In this document: in pieces, positions 9,649 to 17,807 of the stretch
Position numbering within the stretch: the first letter of the stretch is position 1
Layout of the letters: each line of letters starts with the position of its first letter
Assembly: GCF_027571405.1 (NCBI RefSeq)
Contig: NZ_CP092968.1
Coordinates: 744,001 to 808,000 of the forward strand
Source: Methylocystis parvus OBBP
GTDB lineage: Bacteria; Pseudomonadota; Alphaproteobacteria; Rhizobiales; Beijerinckiaceae
Length of the DNA stretch: 64,000 nt
Direction: 5' to 3'
Program-made: the position numbers and the translations under genes
The notes under the pieces: model-generated
Seen by the model: only the letters and a program-made list of their open reading frames with translations
What the model was told of the DNA's origin: nothing
The model's database searches: none

Positions 9649-10147
9649 GTCGTCGAGTGTCGAAAAACTTCACAGAAAGCACGCGGTCGAAGAGTTTACC
9701 TGCGGGCGGCCCGAGCTCGATCGATTTCTGATCCGCCATGCGCTGCAAGCGCAGCGCATGGATTCATCGCGGACTTATTTAGGACTGAGCGGCGAGGCCG
9801 TTATTGGCTATCACACAATCGTCGTTGGGCAGGCGGTGCATGCGGACGCTCCGGAACGCGTCTCGAAAGGGATGCCGCGCCATCCAATTCCACTACTGAT
9901 TCTCGCGCGGCTTGCGGTGCATATCGATTGGCGGGGGCGCGGCGTCGGCGCCGGCTTGCTGCTCGACGCCATGGGGCGCACCTTGCAGGTCGCGGAAATC
10001 GCGGGCGTCCACGCGCTTGCCGTGCACGCAAAGGACGAAGCGGCAGCGGCCTTCTATGCGCATTTTGGCTTTATCCCCTCGCCCACAGACGCGCGCCACC
10101 TCTTAATGCCGATAAAGGATATCCGAGCCGCGGCCGGAGAGAAATAA
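9641..10147 (+). CDS. GNAT-family acetyltransferase toxin (TacT type)
   Basis: 168 aa. Toxins of this family acetylate the amino group of aminoacyl-tRNA and block translation. Visible features: the N-terminal HAVEEFTCGRPELDRFLIRHALQAQRM segment typical of TacT-like proteins (F-xCG-xxxLDxFL), IPLLILARLAVHIDWRGRGVGAGLLLDAM containing the acetyl-CoA pyrophosphate loop (R-G-x-G-x-G/A), and the C-terminal FYAHFGF. GTG at 9641 overlaps the antitoxin stop and gives the expected N-terminus; the longer frame would overlap most of the antitoxin. Toxin and antitoxin should be one mRNA. Confidence 0.9.
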   Translation: MNKSSSVEKLHRKHAVEEFTCGRPELDRFLIRHALQAQRMDSSRTYLGLSGEAVIGYHTIVVGQAVHADAPERVSKGMPRHPIPLLILARLAVHIDWRGRGVGAGLLLDAMGRTLQVAEIAGVHALAVHAKDEAAAAFYAHFGFIPSPTDARHLLMPIKDIRAAAGEK

Positions 10148-10194
10148 GCGACGCAAGCGCTTGGAGCGAAAACGCCAAGCTTGGATCGCACGTC

Positions 10195-11565
10195 TCAGAT
10201 CGGCAACGTCACCGTCGCCCGCAACCCGCCGAGCGGGCTGCGATCCAGTTCAATGTCGCCGCCATGCGAGCGCGCGATGTCGCGGGCGATGGCGAGGCCG
10301 AGGCCTGAATTGCCATTGTCTTGATTGCGGGATTCGTCGAGCCGATAGAAGGGACGAAAGGCGTCCTCGCGGCGCTCCACGGGAATGCCTGGCCCGTCGT
10401 CGTCGATGTGAACGATCATATGCTCGCCGTCATTGACGACGGAAAACTCCAGCGTCTTGCCATAGCGCTGTGCGTTGCCGACGAGATTGGCGAGCAGACG
10501 CTTGACGGCCGCCGGGCGCGCCACGAGGCTCGGATCGCCGTCGACCTTCACCGTCGCCGAAATGCCGCGCCGCTCGGTGTCGGCCTTCAATTCCTCGAGA
10601 ATGACGCTGACGTCCGTCGGCGAGGAGGCTTCGCCGCCGTCGCCGCGCGCAAAGGCGAGATAGGCCTCGACCATGCGCTCCATCTCGTCGACGTCCTTGC
10701 GCATCTCATTGGCTTCGTTGCTCTCGCCCATGAGCGCGAGCGACAGCTTGAAGCGCGTGATGATTGTGCGCAGATCGTGCGAGACGCCGTTGAGCATGGT
10801 CGTGCGCTGCTCGATGGCGCGCTCGACGCGGCGCTTCATCTCGACGAAGGCGTTGCCCGCCTGCCGAACCTCGCGCGCGCCGCGCGGGCTGAACTGCACG
10901 TCGCGACCCTTGCCGAATTCCTCCGCCGCGCGGGCGAGCCGCAGGATCGGCCGGATCTGGTTGCGCAGGAAAGATGTGGCGATGGCGAGGATGATGACGG
11001 ACGCGATCGCCATCCACATGAAGAAAATATACGAATTGGAGGCGTAGGCGTGGGTGCGCGTCACGAGCATCTGCAAAGTCGCGTCGTTCAGCGCGACGCG
11101 AATCTCGATGAGATTTCCCGGCACGCTCGTATTGATCCAATAGGGCTGCAGAATCTTGCGCGACAATTCGCTCGCCAGCGCCTTGTCGAGGAGCGAGAAA
11201 AGCGATTTCTTGGAGACCGCCTCGGGCAGCGCCGCCTTGGGAAGGATCGACAGCTCCATATTGAGATCGAGCGCGGCGATGCGGCGAAGCTGGCTGTGGC
11301 CGGGATCGTCGGGGAAAGTCTGATACACGTCGACCACGGCCGCGACCTGCCGCGCCACGGCGGCCGAGAGCCGGTAGGTGACGACCTCCCAATGTCGCTC
11401 CATGAACACATAGGCCACGGCCGATTGCAGCAGCACGACGGGCAGGATCACGATGAGCAGGGCGCGCGCATAAAGGCCCTTGGGCATGCGCGCGTGAAGC
11501 CAGTCGGCGAAGCGGCGCCAGAGCTGGCGCGGCGCGGAAAGGACTTCGGTGATCACGAGGGACAT
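10195..11565 (-). CDS. EnvZ-like sensor histidine kinase
   Basis: 456 aa. Topology: cytoplasmic N-terminus, membrane segment about 32-54, periplasmic sensor about 58-178, second membrane segment about 179-200, HAMP (about 203-255), HisKA with H-box SHDLRTIITRFKLSL (His263), then HATPase with LLANLVGNAQRYG, DDGPGIP and GLGLAIARDIARSHGG. The H-box has Ile-Ile in place of the usual Pro-Leu after SHDLRT, a variant I recall as common in this rhizobial branch. It is the third gene of marR-regulator-kinase, 14 bp after the response regulator. The signal is unknown; envelope or osmotic cues are inference from EnvZ/OmpR similarity. Confidence 0.9.
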   Translation of the reverse strand: MSLVITEVLSAPRQLWRRFADWLHARMPKGLYARALLIVILPVVLLQSAVAYVFMERHWEVVTYRLSAAVARQVAAVVDVYQTFPDDPGHSQLRRIAALDLNMELSILPKAALPEAVSKKSLFSLLDKALASELSRKILQPYWINTSVPGNLIEIRVALNDATLQMLVTRTHAYASNSYIFFMWMAIASVIILAIATSFLRNQIRPILRLARAAEEFGKGRDVQFSPRGAREVRQAGNAFVEMKRRVERAIEQRTTMLNGVSHDLRTIITRFKLSLALMGESNEANEMRKDVDEMERMVEAYLAFARGDGGEASSPTDVSVILEELKADTERRGISATVKVDGDPSLVARPAAVKRLLANLVGNAQRYGKTLEFSVVNDGEHMIVHIDDDGPGIPVERREDAFRPFYRLDESRNQDNGNSGLGLAIARDIARSHGGDIELDRSPLGGLRATVTLPI

Positions 11566-11579
11566 ATCCGCCTCTAGCT

Positions 11580-12344
11580 TTACATTCTTGTAGCGCGCGA
11601 CGCGTCCACGACAAGTCGATAGCCCTGGCCGCGCACCGTTTGCAAATGGCGCGGCGCATTGGGGTCAGCCTCGATCTTCCGGCGCAGGCGCGCGATTTCG
11701 ACATCGACCGTCCGCTCCGCCGCCTTCTGTTCCGAAGCGCGATTTGAAAGAGTCTGACGCGAAACGATGGCGCCCGCATGTTCGACAAGGGTCTGCATCA
11801 AGTCGCGTTCACGGCTCGTCAGCCTGACCGCCTCGCCCGCCCGGGTGAGTTCGCCCCGCGCCGAATCGAAGGCGAAACTCCCGAAACGCGCGACCGGGTC
11901 CTGCGCCCCGGGACGTCGGGACCGCCGCAAAATGCTGGCGATGCGCAGGGACAGTTCGCGCGGATCGAATGGCTTTGCGAGATAGTCGTCGACTCCCGCC
12001 TCGAGCCCCTCCACGCGGTTCGCGGTTTCGTGCAGCGCCGTCAGCATCAGGATCGGCGCGGAGCGCAGCGGTTCGGGCCCTTCGCGCAGCCGCGCGGCGA
12101 ATTGCGTGCCGCTCTCTCCCGGCATCATCACGTCGAGGACGATGAGGTCGAACAGGAAATCCCGCAGACGCTCGGAGGCCTCGCGAGCGTTGCTGGCGGC
12201 GCTGACGAGATAGCCCTCGCGAATGAGATAGCGGGAAAGCAGAATGCGGATGCGCTTGTCGTCGTCGACGATCAGAATATGCGCGCCCTTCGCAATCGCC
12301 GCGGGCGAAGCGCGGGCAGGGGCGGCTGTCGCGGAGCCGCTCAT
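11580..12344 (-). CDS. OmpR-family response regulator
   Basis: 254 aa. The receiver domain begins at about residue 21 (HILIVDDDKRIR); Asp71 in LIVLDVMMPG is the phosphoacceptor and the switch Lys lies in YLAKPFDPREL. The C-terminal winged helix carries RFGSFAFD...GELTRAGEAVRLTSRERDLMQTLVEHAGAIVSRQTL and the recognition region ERTVDVEIARLRRKIEADPNAPRHLQTVRGQGYRL. It overlaps the marR stop by 4 bp and precedes the kinase gene, so the three are very likely one operon. Targets are unknown. Confidence 0.93.
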   Translation of the reverse strand: MSGSATAAPARASPAAIAKGAHILIVDDDKRIRILLSRYLIREGYLVSAASNAREASERLRDFLFDLIVLDVMMPGESGTQFAARLREGPEPLRSAPILMLTALHETANRVEGLEAGVDDYLAKPFDPRELSLRIASILRRSRRPGAQDPVARFGSFAFDSARGELTRAGEAVRLTSRERDLMQTLVEHAGAIVSRQTLSNRASEQKAAERTVDVEIARLRRKIEADPNAPRHLQTVRGQGYRLVVDASRATRM

Positions 12345-12901
12345 CGCCTGTCCCGGCCGAGATCGGCGCGGCCGAGATGGCGGCGCACGCGCTCCCGCTC
12401 CTTGGGGTCCACCATGGAGAAGAGAAATTCGGCGGCCGCGTCGCGCGCGTCGGGCGGCAACTCGTCCAGCACGCGGCGGAAGCGCTCCGATTGCAGCGCC
12501 GCGAGATCCCGGGCGAGGCGCGCGCCGCGCGGCGTCGGATAAAGGAGGCGCTGCCGGCGGTCCACGGCGCCGGCGCGCGCCTCGACGAAGCCGCCGTCCA
12601 ATAATTGCTTCAGGACGCGATTGAGGCTCTGCTTGGTGATTTTGAGAATGTCGAGCAGCGCCGCAATAGCGAGGCCGGGCCGCCGATGGACGAAATGCAG
12701 CACGCGATGATGCGCGCGGCCGAACCCGTAATTTTCGAGCAGACGGTCGGCGTCGCCGACAAAGTCGCGATAGGCGAAGAAGAACAGTTCGACGAGATCG
12801 AGCGCCTCGGCGTCTTCCTCCGCGCGCCGCGCGCCGCGCTCCGAAGGGGCGGCGCCGATCCGCGTCCGAAGAGGCGCCTTTGGCTGGAGAAGCTCGCTCA
12901 A
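12341..12901 (-). CDS. MarR-family regulator, first gene of a two-component operon
   Basis: 186 aa. The winged helix lies at about 65-135: HHRVLHFVHRRPGLAIAALLDILKITKQSLNRVLKQLLDGGFVEARAGAVDRRQRLLYPTPRGARLA, with the wing basic pair DRRQRLL typical of MarR. The segment before it (FFFAYRDFVGDADRLLENYGFGRAHHRVL) is the dimerisation helix. It overlaps the response regulator gene by ATGA and is divergent from ilvE. The shared 147-bp spacer holds two overlapping dyads that could be its own operator. Confidence 0.9.
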   Translation of the reverse strand: MSELLQPKAPLRTRIGAAPSERGARRAEEDAEALDLVELFFFAYRDFVGDADRLLENYGFGRAHHRVLHFVHRRPGLAIAALLDILKITKQSLNRVLKQLLDGGFVEARAGAVDRRQRLLYPTPRGARLARDLAALQSERFRRVLDELPPDARDAAAEFLFSMVDPKERERVRRHLGRADLGRDRR

Positions 12902-12934
12902 CTCGCGGTTCCTTGCCTCTTCTCGTCAGATTCG

Positions 12935-12961
12935 TGACGCCTATACGTCAGCTATATTGAC
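12935..12961. promoter_or_regulatory. Overlapping dyads between marR and ilvE, candidate operator
   Basis: TGACG-N6-CGTCA occupies 12935-12950 and GTCA-N7-TGAC occupies 12947-12961, sharing a GTCA half-site; a further TGAC follows at about 12969. Tandem TGAC/GTCA half-sites in a divergent spacer next to a MarR gene suggest a binding site for it. Confidence 0.4.
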
Positions 12962-13048
12962 ATATTTCTGACCGATGGCTAGTGCTTCCCCGCAGCGTCG
13001 AAACGGGCCGGCTGGCCTCATCTGGACGCCGCTTTTCCGGAGCTCGCC

Positions 13049-13921
13049 ATGCTTGTCCCGCCCTTCGATCAGCGCGACGGATTCATCTGGTTCAATGGCG
13101 CGCTGGTTCCCTGGCGCGACGCGAAACTTCATGTTCTGTCGCATGGCCTGCATTACGGCTCCAGCGTCTTCGAGGGCGAACGCGCTTACGCCGGCAAGAT
13201 CTTCAAGTCGCGCGAGCATTCCGAGCGCTTCAAGCGGTCCGCGGAGATACTGGACTTCCAGATTCCCTACACGGTCGAAGAGCTCGACGCCGCCAAGGAC
13301 GCGACTCTGAAGGCCAATAATCTCGTCAATTCCTATGTCCGTCCCATCGCCTGGCGCGGCAGCGAAATGATGGCGGTCGCCGCTCAGAATTCGACGATCC
13401 ATGTCGCGATCGCGACCTGGGACTGGCCGAGCATGTTCGACATCAACACCAAGATGAAGGGCGTCAAGCTCGACTTAGCGGAATATTGCCGGCCCGATCC
13501 GCGCACCGCGCCGTCGATGGCGAAGGCCGCCGGGCTTTACATGATCTGCACCATCTCCAAACATCGCGCCGAGCGGCGAGGTTACGCCGACGCGCTGATG
13601 CTCGACTGGCAGGGCAGGGTGGCGGAATGCACCGGCGCCAACGTCTTCTTCGTGAAGGACGGCGCGCTGCATACGCCGATCGCCGACTGCTTCCTCGACG
13701 GAATCACACGCCGCACGGTCATCGATCTCGCCAAGGCGCGCGGGATCGAGGTCGTCGAGCGCCGGATCATGCCCGACGAGATGTCGACTTTCGACGAATG
13801 CTTCATTTGCGGCACGGGAGCCGAAGTCACGCCCGTCGCCGAGATCGCCCAATACAAGTTCACGCCGGGCGCCGTGTCGCGCGCGCTGATCGAGGGATAC
13901 GACAAGGCGGTCCACGCCTGA
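13049..13921 (+). CDS. ilvE: Branched-chain amino acid aminotransferase
   Basis: 290 aa, class IV PLP aminotransferase. It interconverts Leu, Ile and Val with their keto acids. The N-terminus FIWFNGALVPWRDAKLHVLSHGLHYGSSVFEGERAY is diagnostic. The Schiff-base lysine is Lys159 in MAKAAGLY, the same position as in E. coli. The C-terminal part has ADALMLDWQGRVAECTGANVFFV and DGITRRTVIDLA. ATG 13049 follows CCGGAGC. In related genomes this gene is often divergent from the marR-regulator-kinase cluster, as here. Transcription probably stops at the hairpin at 13981. Confidence 0.94.
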   Translation: MLVPPFDQRDGFIWFNGALVPWRDAKLHVLSHGLHYGSSVFEGERAYAGKIFKSREHSERFKRSAEILDFQIPYTVEELDAAKDATLKANNLVNSYVRPIAWRGSEMMAVAAQNSTIHVAIATWDWPSMFDINTKMKGVKLDLAEYCRPDPRTAPSMAKAAGLYMICTISKHRAERRGYADALMLDWQGRVAECTGANVFFVKDGALHTPIADCFLDGITRRTVIDLAKARGIEVVERRIMPDEMSTFDECFICGTGAEVTPVAEIAQYKFTPGAVSRALIEGYDKAVHA

Positions 13922-13936
13922 GAGTCGCAAAAAGCG

Positions 13937-13968
13937 CCGTCATTGCGAGCGTAGCGAAGCAATGACGG
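13937..13968. repeat. Short palindromic repeat element downstream of ilvE
   Basis: Perfect 10-bp arms CCGTCATTGC (13937-13946) and GCAATGACGG (13959-13968) enclose GAGCGTAGCGAA. The same CATTGCGAGC...GAAGCAAT core is a dispersed palindromic repeat that I recall in many proteobacterial genomes. It could also act as a stem before the terminator. Confidence 0.6.
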
Positions 13969-13980
13969 TCGAAAAATCTG

Positions 13981-14010
13981 GCGGCGGCCTTTCAGGCCGC
14001 CGCTTTCATT
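13981..14010. terminator. Bidirectional terminator between ilvE and the Gly/Tyr-rich gene
   Basis: Perfect 10-bp stem GCGGCGGCCT (13981-13990) / AGGCCGCCGC (13994-14003) with a 3-nt loop, followed by TTTCATTTT on the plus strand and by CAGATTTTTC on the minus strand. It serves the two convergent genes. Confidence 0.85.
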
Positions 14011-14011
14011 T

Positions 14012-14494
14012 TCAGTAGACCGTCTCGCAGTTGCAGCGCTTGCGGACGACGCGATAGGTCGTCACCGGCTGATAATGTACGGTGTTGTAGGCGCGATAGG
14101 TCGTCACCGGCACGTAGTGCGTGCGGACATAGGGACGGTAGCTCGTCTGCGGCACGACATAGCTGCGCTCATAGGACGTGTCGTAGGCATAGCCGCCATT
14201 CACATAGACGTCGGCGGCGCTATAGGCCGCGCGGCGATAGGGACCGCCGCCATAGCCGGCTGCCGGATATTGATAGCCGCCCTGATAATAGCCCTGATTG
14301 TAGGCGACGCCGATGCCGCCTCCAAGGCCGATGCCGCCGCCGCCATATCCGCCATAGGCGTAGCTCGGTCCGGGGGCGTAGGAGCCGCCGAAGAAAGGCG
14401 CGCCGAAGTCCTGAGCCGAAGCGCCGCTCGCCGAAATGGCGCAGATGGCGGCGCCCGCCAGCGACAGGGACCGGATAACTGAAACGAAACGCAT
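14012..14494 (-). CDS. Gly/Tyr-rich secreted protein
   Basis: 160 aa with a signal peptide (residues 1-about 27, ending ASGASAQ). The mature protein is made of G/Y-rich low-complexity segments (YGGYGGGGIGLGGG) followed by repeated Tyr-rich motifs of the form RPYVRTHYVPVTTYR, HYQPVTTYR, and a C-terminal CNC. Such proteins are common and uncharacterised in Hyphomicrobiales envelopes. ATG 14494 is preferred over the in-frame ATG at 14533 because GGGGGTGAG sits just upstream. A second Gly-rich secreted gene lies directly upstream on the same strand. Confidence 0.72.
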   Translation of the reverse strand: MRFVSVIRSLSLAGAAICAISASGASAQDFGAPFFGGSYAPGPSYAYGGYGGGGIGLGGGIGVAYNQGYYQGGYQYPAAGYGGGPYRRAAYSAADVYVNGGYAYDTSYERSYVVPQTSYRPYVRTHYVPVTTYRAYNTVHYQPVTTYRVVRKRCNCETVY

Positions 14495-14539
14495 GATACT
14501 CACCCCCACATTAAGGCGCTCGATATGCGCCATTGAAAC

Positions 14540-15103
14540 TCAGTACCCGCCCTCGTGGCGAGCGTGTTTTCGGGTCGCGCGCCGATTGTTGTCAGGCAGG
14601 TAAAAGATGTGCTGAGAAGGACGGTAAACCGTCTGCGGCGCGTAACCAGTCGGCCCATAGACCGGCGCGGCGTCCTCATAGCCGCCCGGCGGCCGGATCG
14701 TGTAGAGGCGGCTATAGCCGTCGTCGGGATAGAAAACGCCCCCGCCGCCATAGAACCCGCCGTCGCGGCGGCGGTTGTCAAAATGATTGTAGGTGTAGAC
14801 GTTGGTCTGGTTGTCCTGCGAGATGGCGTCGCCGCCCCCGCCGCCGCCATAGCCGCCCCAGAAGCCGTTTAGCACGCCGTGCCGGTTGGCGCCCAGTCCC
14901 AGCCCGGCCGCGCCGGTGGGACCTTGGCCCCGCGCATAGGCTCCGACGCCGGTCGCCGGAAGGCCGTGGCCGAATCCGCCGCCGCCAAAACCCCCTCCGC
15001 CACCGCCGCCATGTCCGCCGCCAGCCTGCGCGAGGGAGGCGCCCGGGGCGAGCGCAAGCGCTCCCACGACGGCGACCGCTCGAATTCCCGAAATGAAACG
15101 CAT
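14540..15103 (-). CDS. Gly-rich secreted protein
   Basis: 187 aa. The signal peptide (about 1-26, LAPGASLAQA) shares the MRF-[IV]-S start with the neighbour at 14012, suggesting distant paralogy. The first third of the mature part is nearly pure Gly with His and Phe; the rest is Tyr/Arg-rich with NVYTYNHFDNRRRDGG and TVYRPSQHIFYLPDNNRRATRKHARHEGGY. A surface-associated structural role is plausible but unproven. The 45-bp gap to the next gene allows co-transcription. Confidence 0.68.
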   Translation of the reverse strand: MRFISGIRAVAVVGALALAPGASLAQAGGGHGGGGGGGFGGGGFGHGLPATGVGAYARGQGPTGAAGLGLGANRHGVLNGFWGGYGGGGGGDAISQDNQTNVYTYNHFDNRRRDGGFYGGGGVFYPDDGYSRLYTIRPPGGYEDAAPVYGPTGYAPQTVYRPSQHIFYLPDNNRRATRKHARHEGGY

Positions 15104-15247
15104 GACCGACGCCCTTTCGTCTCTTTACGGCGCAGGCGCGCCGCAAAACGACGCAACCGTCCGATTTTGGCGCGCCTTGGCGGTGCGCCCCACGATTAGG
15201 GCAATTAGCGTTCCGCGCCCGCGCGGCAAAGCAGCGCGCGCGAAAAG

Positions 15248-16693
15248 TCAGGCGTTGATGCGGGCCTTGATCGCGTGCTCGGCGAGAGTCTTGCCGAGCG
15301 CCCAGACGGCCGAGGCGTTGTGCGCGTCGGCGATGACGGCGTCGAAGGACGACTCGATCCAGTCGCAATCCGCATCGCTCAGGGTGAGCGCGGGAAGAAG
15401 TTTAATCGTCGGATTGGCGTGACCCGCGACCTGGGTGAGAACCTTGTGGTCCTTGAAGAGCGGAATGCAAATCAGCTGGCCGAAAAGGCCGGAATTCGCC
15501 GTCTCAAGCAGGTTCCAGGTCGCTTTCAGCTTCAGCGATTTCGGCTTGCCGAATTCGACTCCGATCATCAGCCCCTTGCCGCGCACGTCCGAGACGAGTT
15601 CGTAGCCCTCGGCCATCTTCCGAAAGGCCGCGAGGAGACGTTCGCCCTTCGCCGCGGCGTTCTCCACGATGCGCTCATTCTCGAGAACGTCGAGCGTCGC
15701 GACTCCCGCCGCCATTGCGAGGTCGTTCTTGCTGAAAGTCGAGCCATGAACGACGGCGCGGTCCATACGGTCGAAGACCTTGTCGAAGACCCATTTGCGC
15801 GTGAGCACGGCGCCGACGGGAACATGACCGCCCGAAAGCGCCTTGGCGACGACGATCATGTCGGGCTCGATCCCGACGTGATGGTCGATCGCGAAGAATT
15901 TGCCCGTCCGTCCGAGTCCGGTCTGAATTTCGTCGGCGACGAAAAGCGCGCCATATTTGCGGCACAACAACTGGACGCCGGCGAGATAGTCGTCGTCGGG
16001 CATGTTGACGCCCTTGCCCTGGATGGGCTCGACGAAAAAGGCCGCAATCTCGCGTGAGGCGAGAGCCTGCTCGAGCGCGGGGAGATCGTTGAAGGGAATC
16101 TCCCGCGCGTTCGGAAGCAGCGGGCCGAAGCCTTTCTTGAAAATCTCGTCGCCGTTCATCGACAGCGACCCGTAAGTGAGGCCGTGGAACGAATGGGCGC
16201 AATGCAGGATGCCGGGGCGTCCCGTGGCCGCGCGCGCGAATTTGATCGCCGCCTCGACGGACTCGGCGCCGGAGTTGGCGAAGAAAACCTTCTCCAGATA
16301 GGGCGCGCGCCCGATCAGTTTCTCCGCGAGAATCCCGGCGAGAGTCGAAACATCGAGCTGAACCAGATTGGCGAATTCGCCGTCGAGCACGCTGACCAGC
16401 GCGTCGCGCACGGCGGGGTGGTTGCGGCCCAGCGCGAAGACTCCCCAGCCGCTCAGAAGGTCGAGATAGCGATCGCCCTTTCTGTCCCAAAGATAAGGTC
16501 CAAGTCCCCGCGTGAATCCGACGTCGTAGCCGATGGTCCTCAGCACGCGCACCCACATCTCGTTGAGATATTTGGAGTGCAGGGAGAAACGATCGCCCTC
16601 CCGCGCCGAGACGAGCGCCGCGAGATCGTAAGAGTCGCCCGCGCCGCCTTGCGCAGCGGAAACGCTCGATTGCACTGTCGACAGATCAGTCAT
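15248..16693 (-). CDS. Class III aminotransferase, HpnO-like
   Basis: 481 aa, PLP fold type I. Features: GLGPYLWDRKGDRYLDLLSGWGVFALGRNHP at the N-terminus, FFANSGAESVEAAIKFAR (phosphate-binding turn), VADEIQTGLGRTGKFF, and the Schiff-base lysine in VVAKALSGGHVPVGAVL. Family members use acetylornithine, GABA or other omega-amines. The region KVFDRMDRAVVHGSTFSKNDLAMAAG resembles, from memory, HpnO, the aminotransferase that makes aminobacteriohopanetriol. That would fit a type II methanotroph-like host, but no hpn gene is adjacent, so the substrate is open. ATG 16693 follows GGGAG at good spacing. Confidence 0.8.
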   Translation of the reverse strand: MTDLSTVQSSVSAAQGGAGDSYDLAALVSAREGDRFSLHSKYLNEMWVRVLRTIGYDVGFTRGLGPYLWDRKGDRYLDLLSGWGVFALGRNHPAVRDALVSVLDGEFANLVQLDVSTLAGILAEKLIGRAPYLEKVFFANSGAESVEAAIKFARAATGRPGILHCAHSFHGLTYGSLSMNGDEIFKKGFGPLLPNAREIPFNDLPALEQALASREIAAFFVEPIQGKGVNMPDDDYLAGVQLLCRKYGALFVADEIQTGLGRTGKFFAIDHHVGIEPDMIVVAKALSGGHVPVGAVLTRKWVFDKVFDRMDRAVVHGSTFSKNDLAMAAGVATLDVLENERIVENAAAKGERLLAAFRKMAEGYELVSDVRGKGLMIGVEFGKPKSLKLKATWNLLETANSGLFGQLICIPLFKDHKVLTQVAGHANPTIKLLPALTLSDADCDWIESSFDAVIADAHNASAVWALGKTLAEHAIKARINA

Positions 16694-17143
16694 GCGGCGG
16701 CTCCCGGAGGTCGTGAATAAGGCGCGGGTCTTCAGGCCAGACAAGACCGCGCTTTTCGATTGCGCGCGGCGGGCGATTTGTCAAATCCCTGTGAATGGGC
16801 GGCGCGCCGCGTGATTTCGCCGCATGATTGCTGCGCTTGCGCCAGTCGCGCGCCGTTCCGGCGACGGCCGCTCAACCGTCAAACACACGCTTGCGGCTTT
16901 GAATCCGGTTCTATTTGAATCGCTTGCGTCACGGCTTGCGAAAGCTGGGCGTGACGAGAGGGCGCCCGCACGGCGTGTATCCACAGACATTCGCGCCGCC
17001 ACTGAAATTCTCTGGTTGGATGAACGGCCGGCAATGTTATCCTCTCTTTAAGTGATTCATTTGCCACGCAGCGATTCGAGAGTTTTATAAGCTCGTGACT
17101 GCGCCGGTCGAATGCTCTGGATCAGCACTGGGGAGTTGGTCGG
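16694..17143. other. Intergenic region between the aminotransferase and the cold-shock gene
   Basis: 450 bp without a supported gene. It must contain two divergent promoters. I see no strong consensus promoter, riboswitch-like hairpin series or repeat. The stretch just before 17144 is less GC-rich, as expected for a cold-shock gene leader. Confidence 0.45.
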
Positions 17144-17719
17144 TTGGGAGCGAAGGTGACTTTTCAGGACGAGTTGGGGACCGCGTCCGCCGAACCCGAA
17201 GAGGGTATCGAACTCGTAGAGGTAGCCGGACGCATCAAATGGTTTGACGTCGCCAAGGGATACGGTTTCGTTGTCCCCGACGACGGCGCCCAGGACATTC
17301 TGCTTCATGTGACCATTCTCCGCCGCAGCGGGCATCAGACCGCTTTCGAAGGCGCGCGCGTGGTCTGCGAGGCGCAGCGCCGCGCGAAAGGCATGCAGGT
17401 GTTCCGCGTCGTCGCGATGGACGAGTCGACCGCCGTGCATCCGACGCAGTCGATTGCGGGCCGCACGCATGTGCAGGTGACGCCGACAAGCGGCTACGAG
17501 ATTGCGATCGTGAAATGGTTCAATCGCGTGAAGGGATTCGGCTTTCTCACGCGCGGCGAGGGCACGGAAGACATTTTCCTGCACATGGAGACGGTGCGCC
17601 GCTACGGCATGACCGAACTCAAGCCCGGAGACAGCGTTCTCGTTCGCTATGGCGACGGCCCCAAGGGGCTGATGGCGGCGGAAGTGCGTCCGCTCGAGGC
17701 CAAGAACGCGTCCCACTGA
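17144..17719 (+). CDS. Double cold-shock-domain protein (CspD-like)
   Basis: 191 aa with two CSDs: about residues 25-88 (GRIKWFDVAKGYGFVVPDDGAQDILLHVTIL) and about 122-186 (AIVKWFNRVKGFGFLTRGEGTEDIFLHMETV). Both keep the RNP1-like K-G-[YF]-G-F and RNP2-like [IV][FL]LH RNA-binding motifs. Such tandem CSD proteins are widespread in alphaproteobacteria and bind single-stranded nucleic acid. The best start is TTG 17144 behind GGGGAG; no ATG precedes the first domain. The DUF192 gene follows after 88 bp, an arrangement typical of the order. Confidence 0.9.
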   Translation: MGAKVTFQDELGTASAEPEEGIELVEVAGRIKWFDVAKGYGFVVPDDGAQDILLHVTILRRSGHQTAFEGARVVCEAQRRAKGMQVFRVVAMDESTAVHPTQSIAGRTHVQVTPTSGYEIAIVKWFNRVKGFGFLTRGEGTEDIFLHMETVRRYGMTELKPGDSVLVRYGDGPKGLMAAEVRPLEAKNASH

Positions 17720-17807
17720 ACGTTTCGTCCGCTTTCGCCCCCCGCGCATTGACCTTGCGCCCCTCCAGCCTTTTATAGCGCTAGCCTGAGTTATGTTTGG
17801 AGGGCGC

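Noticed and set aside
10195..11565. Inactive kinase because the H-box lacks Pro after SHDLRT
   Set aside because: His263 and the ATP-binding boxes are intact, and Ile/Leu at this position is, as I recall, usual in related rhizobial kinases.
16781..17051. Small open frames in the aminotransferase-cold shock spacer
   Set aside because: No ribosome site, no conserved character, and opposite frames are equally open.
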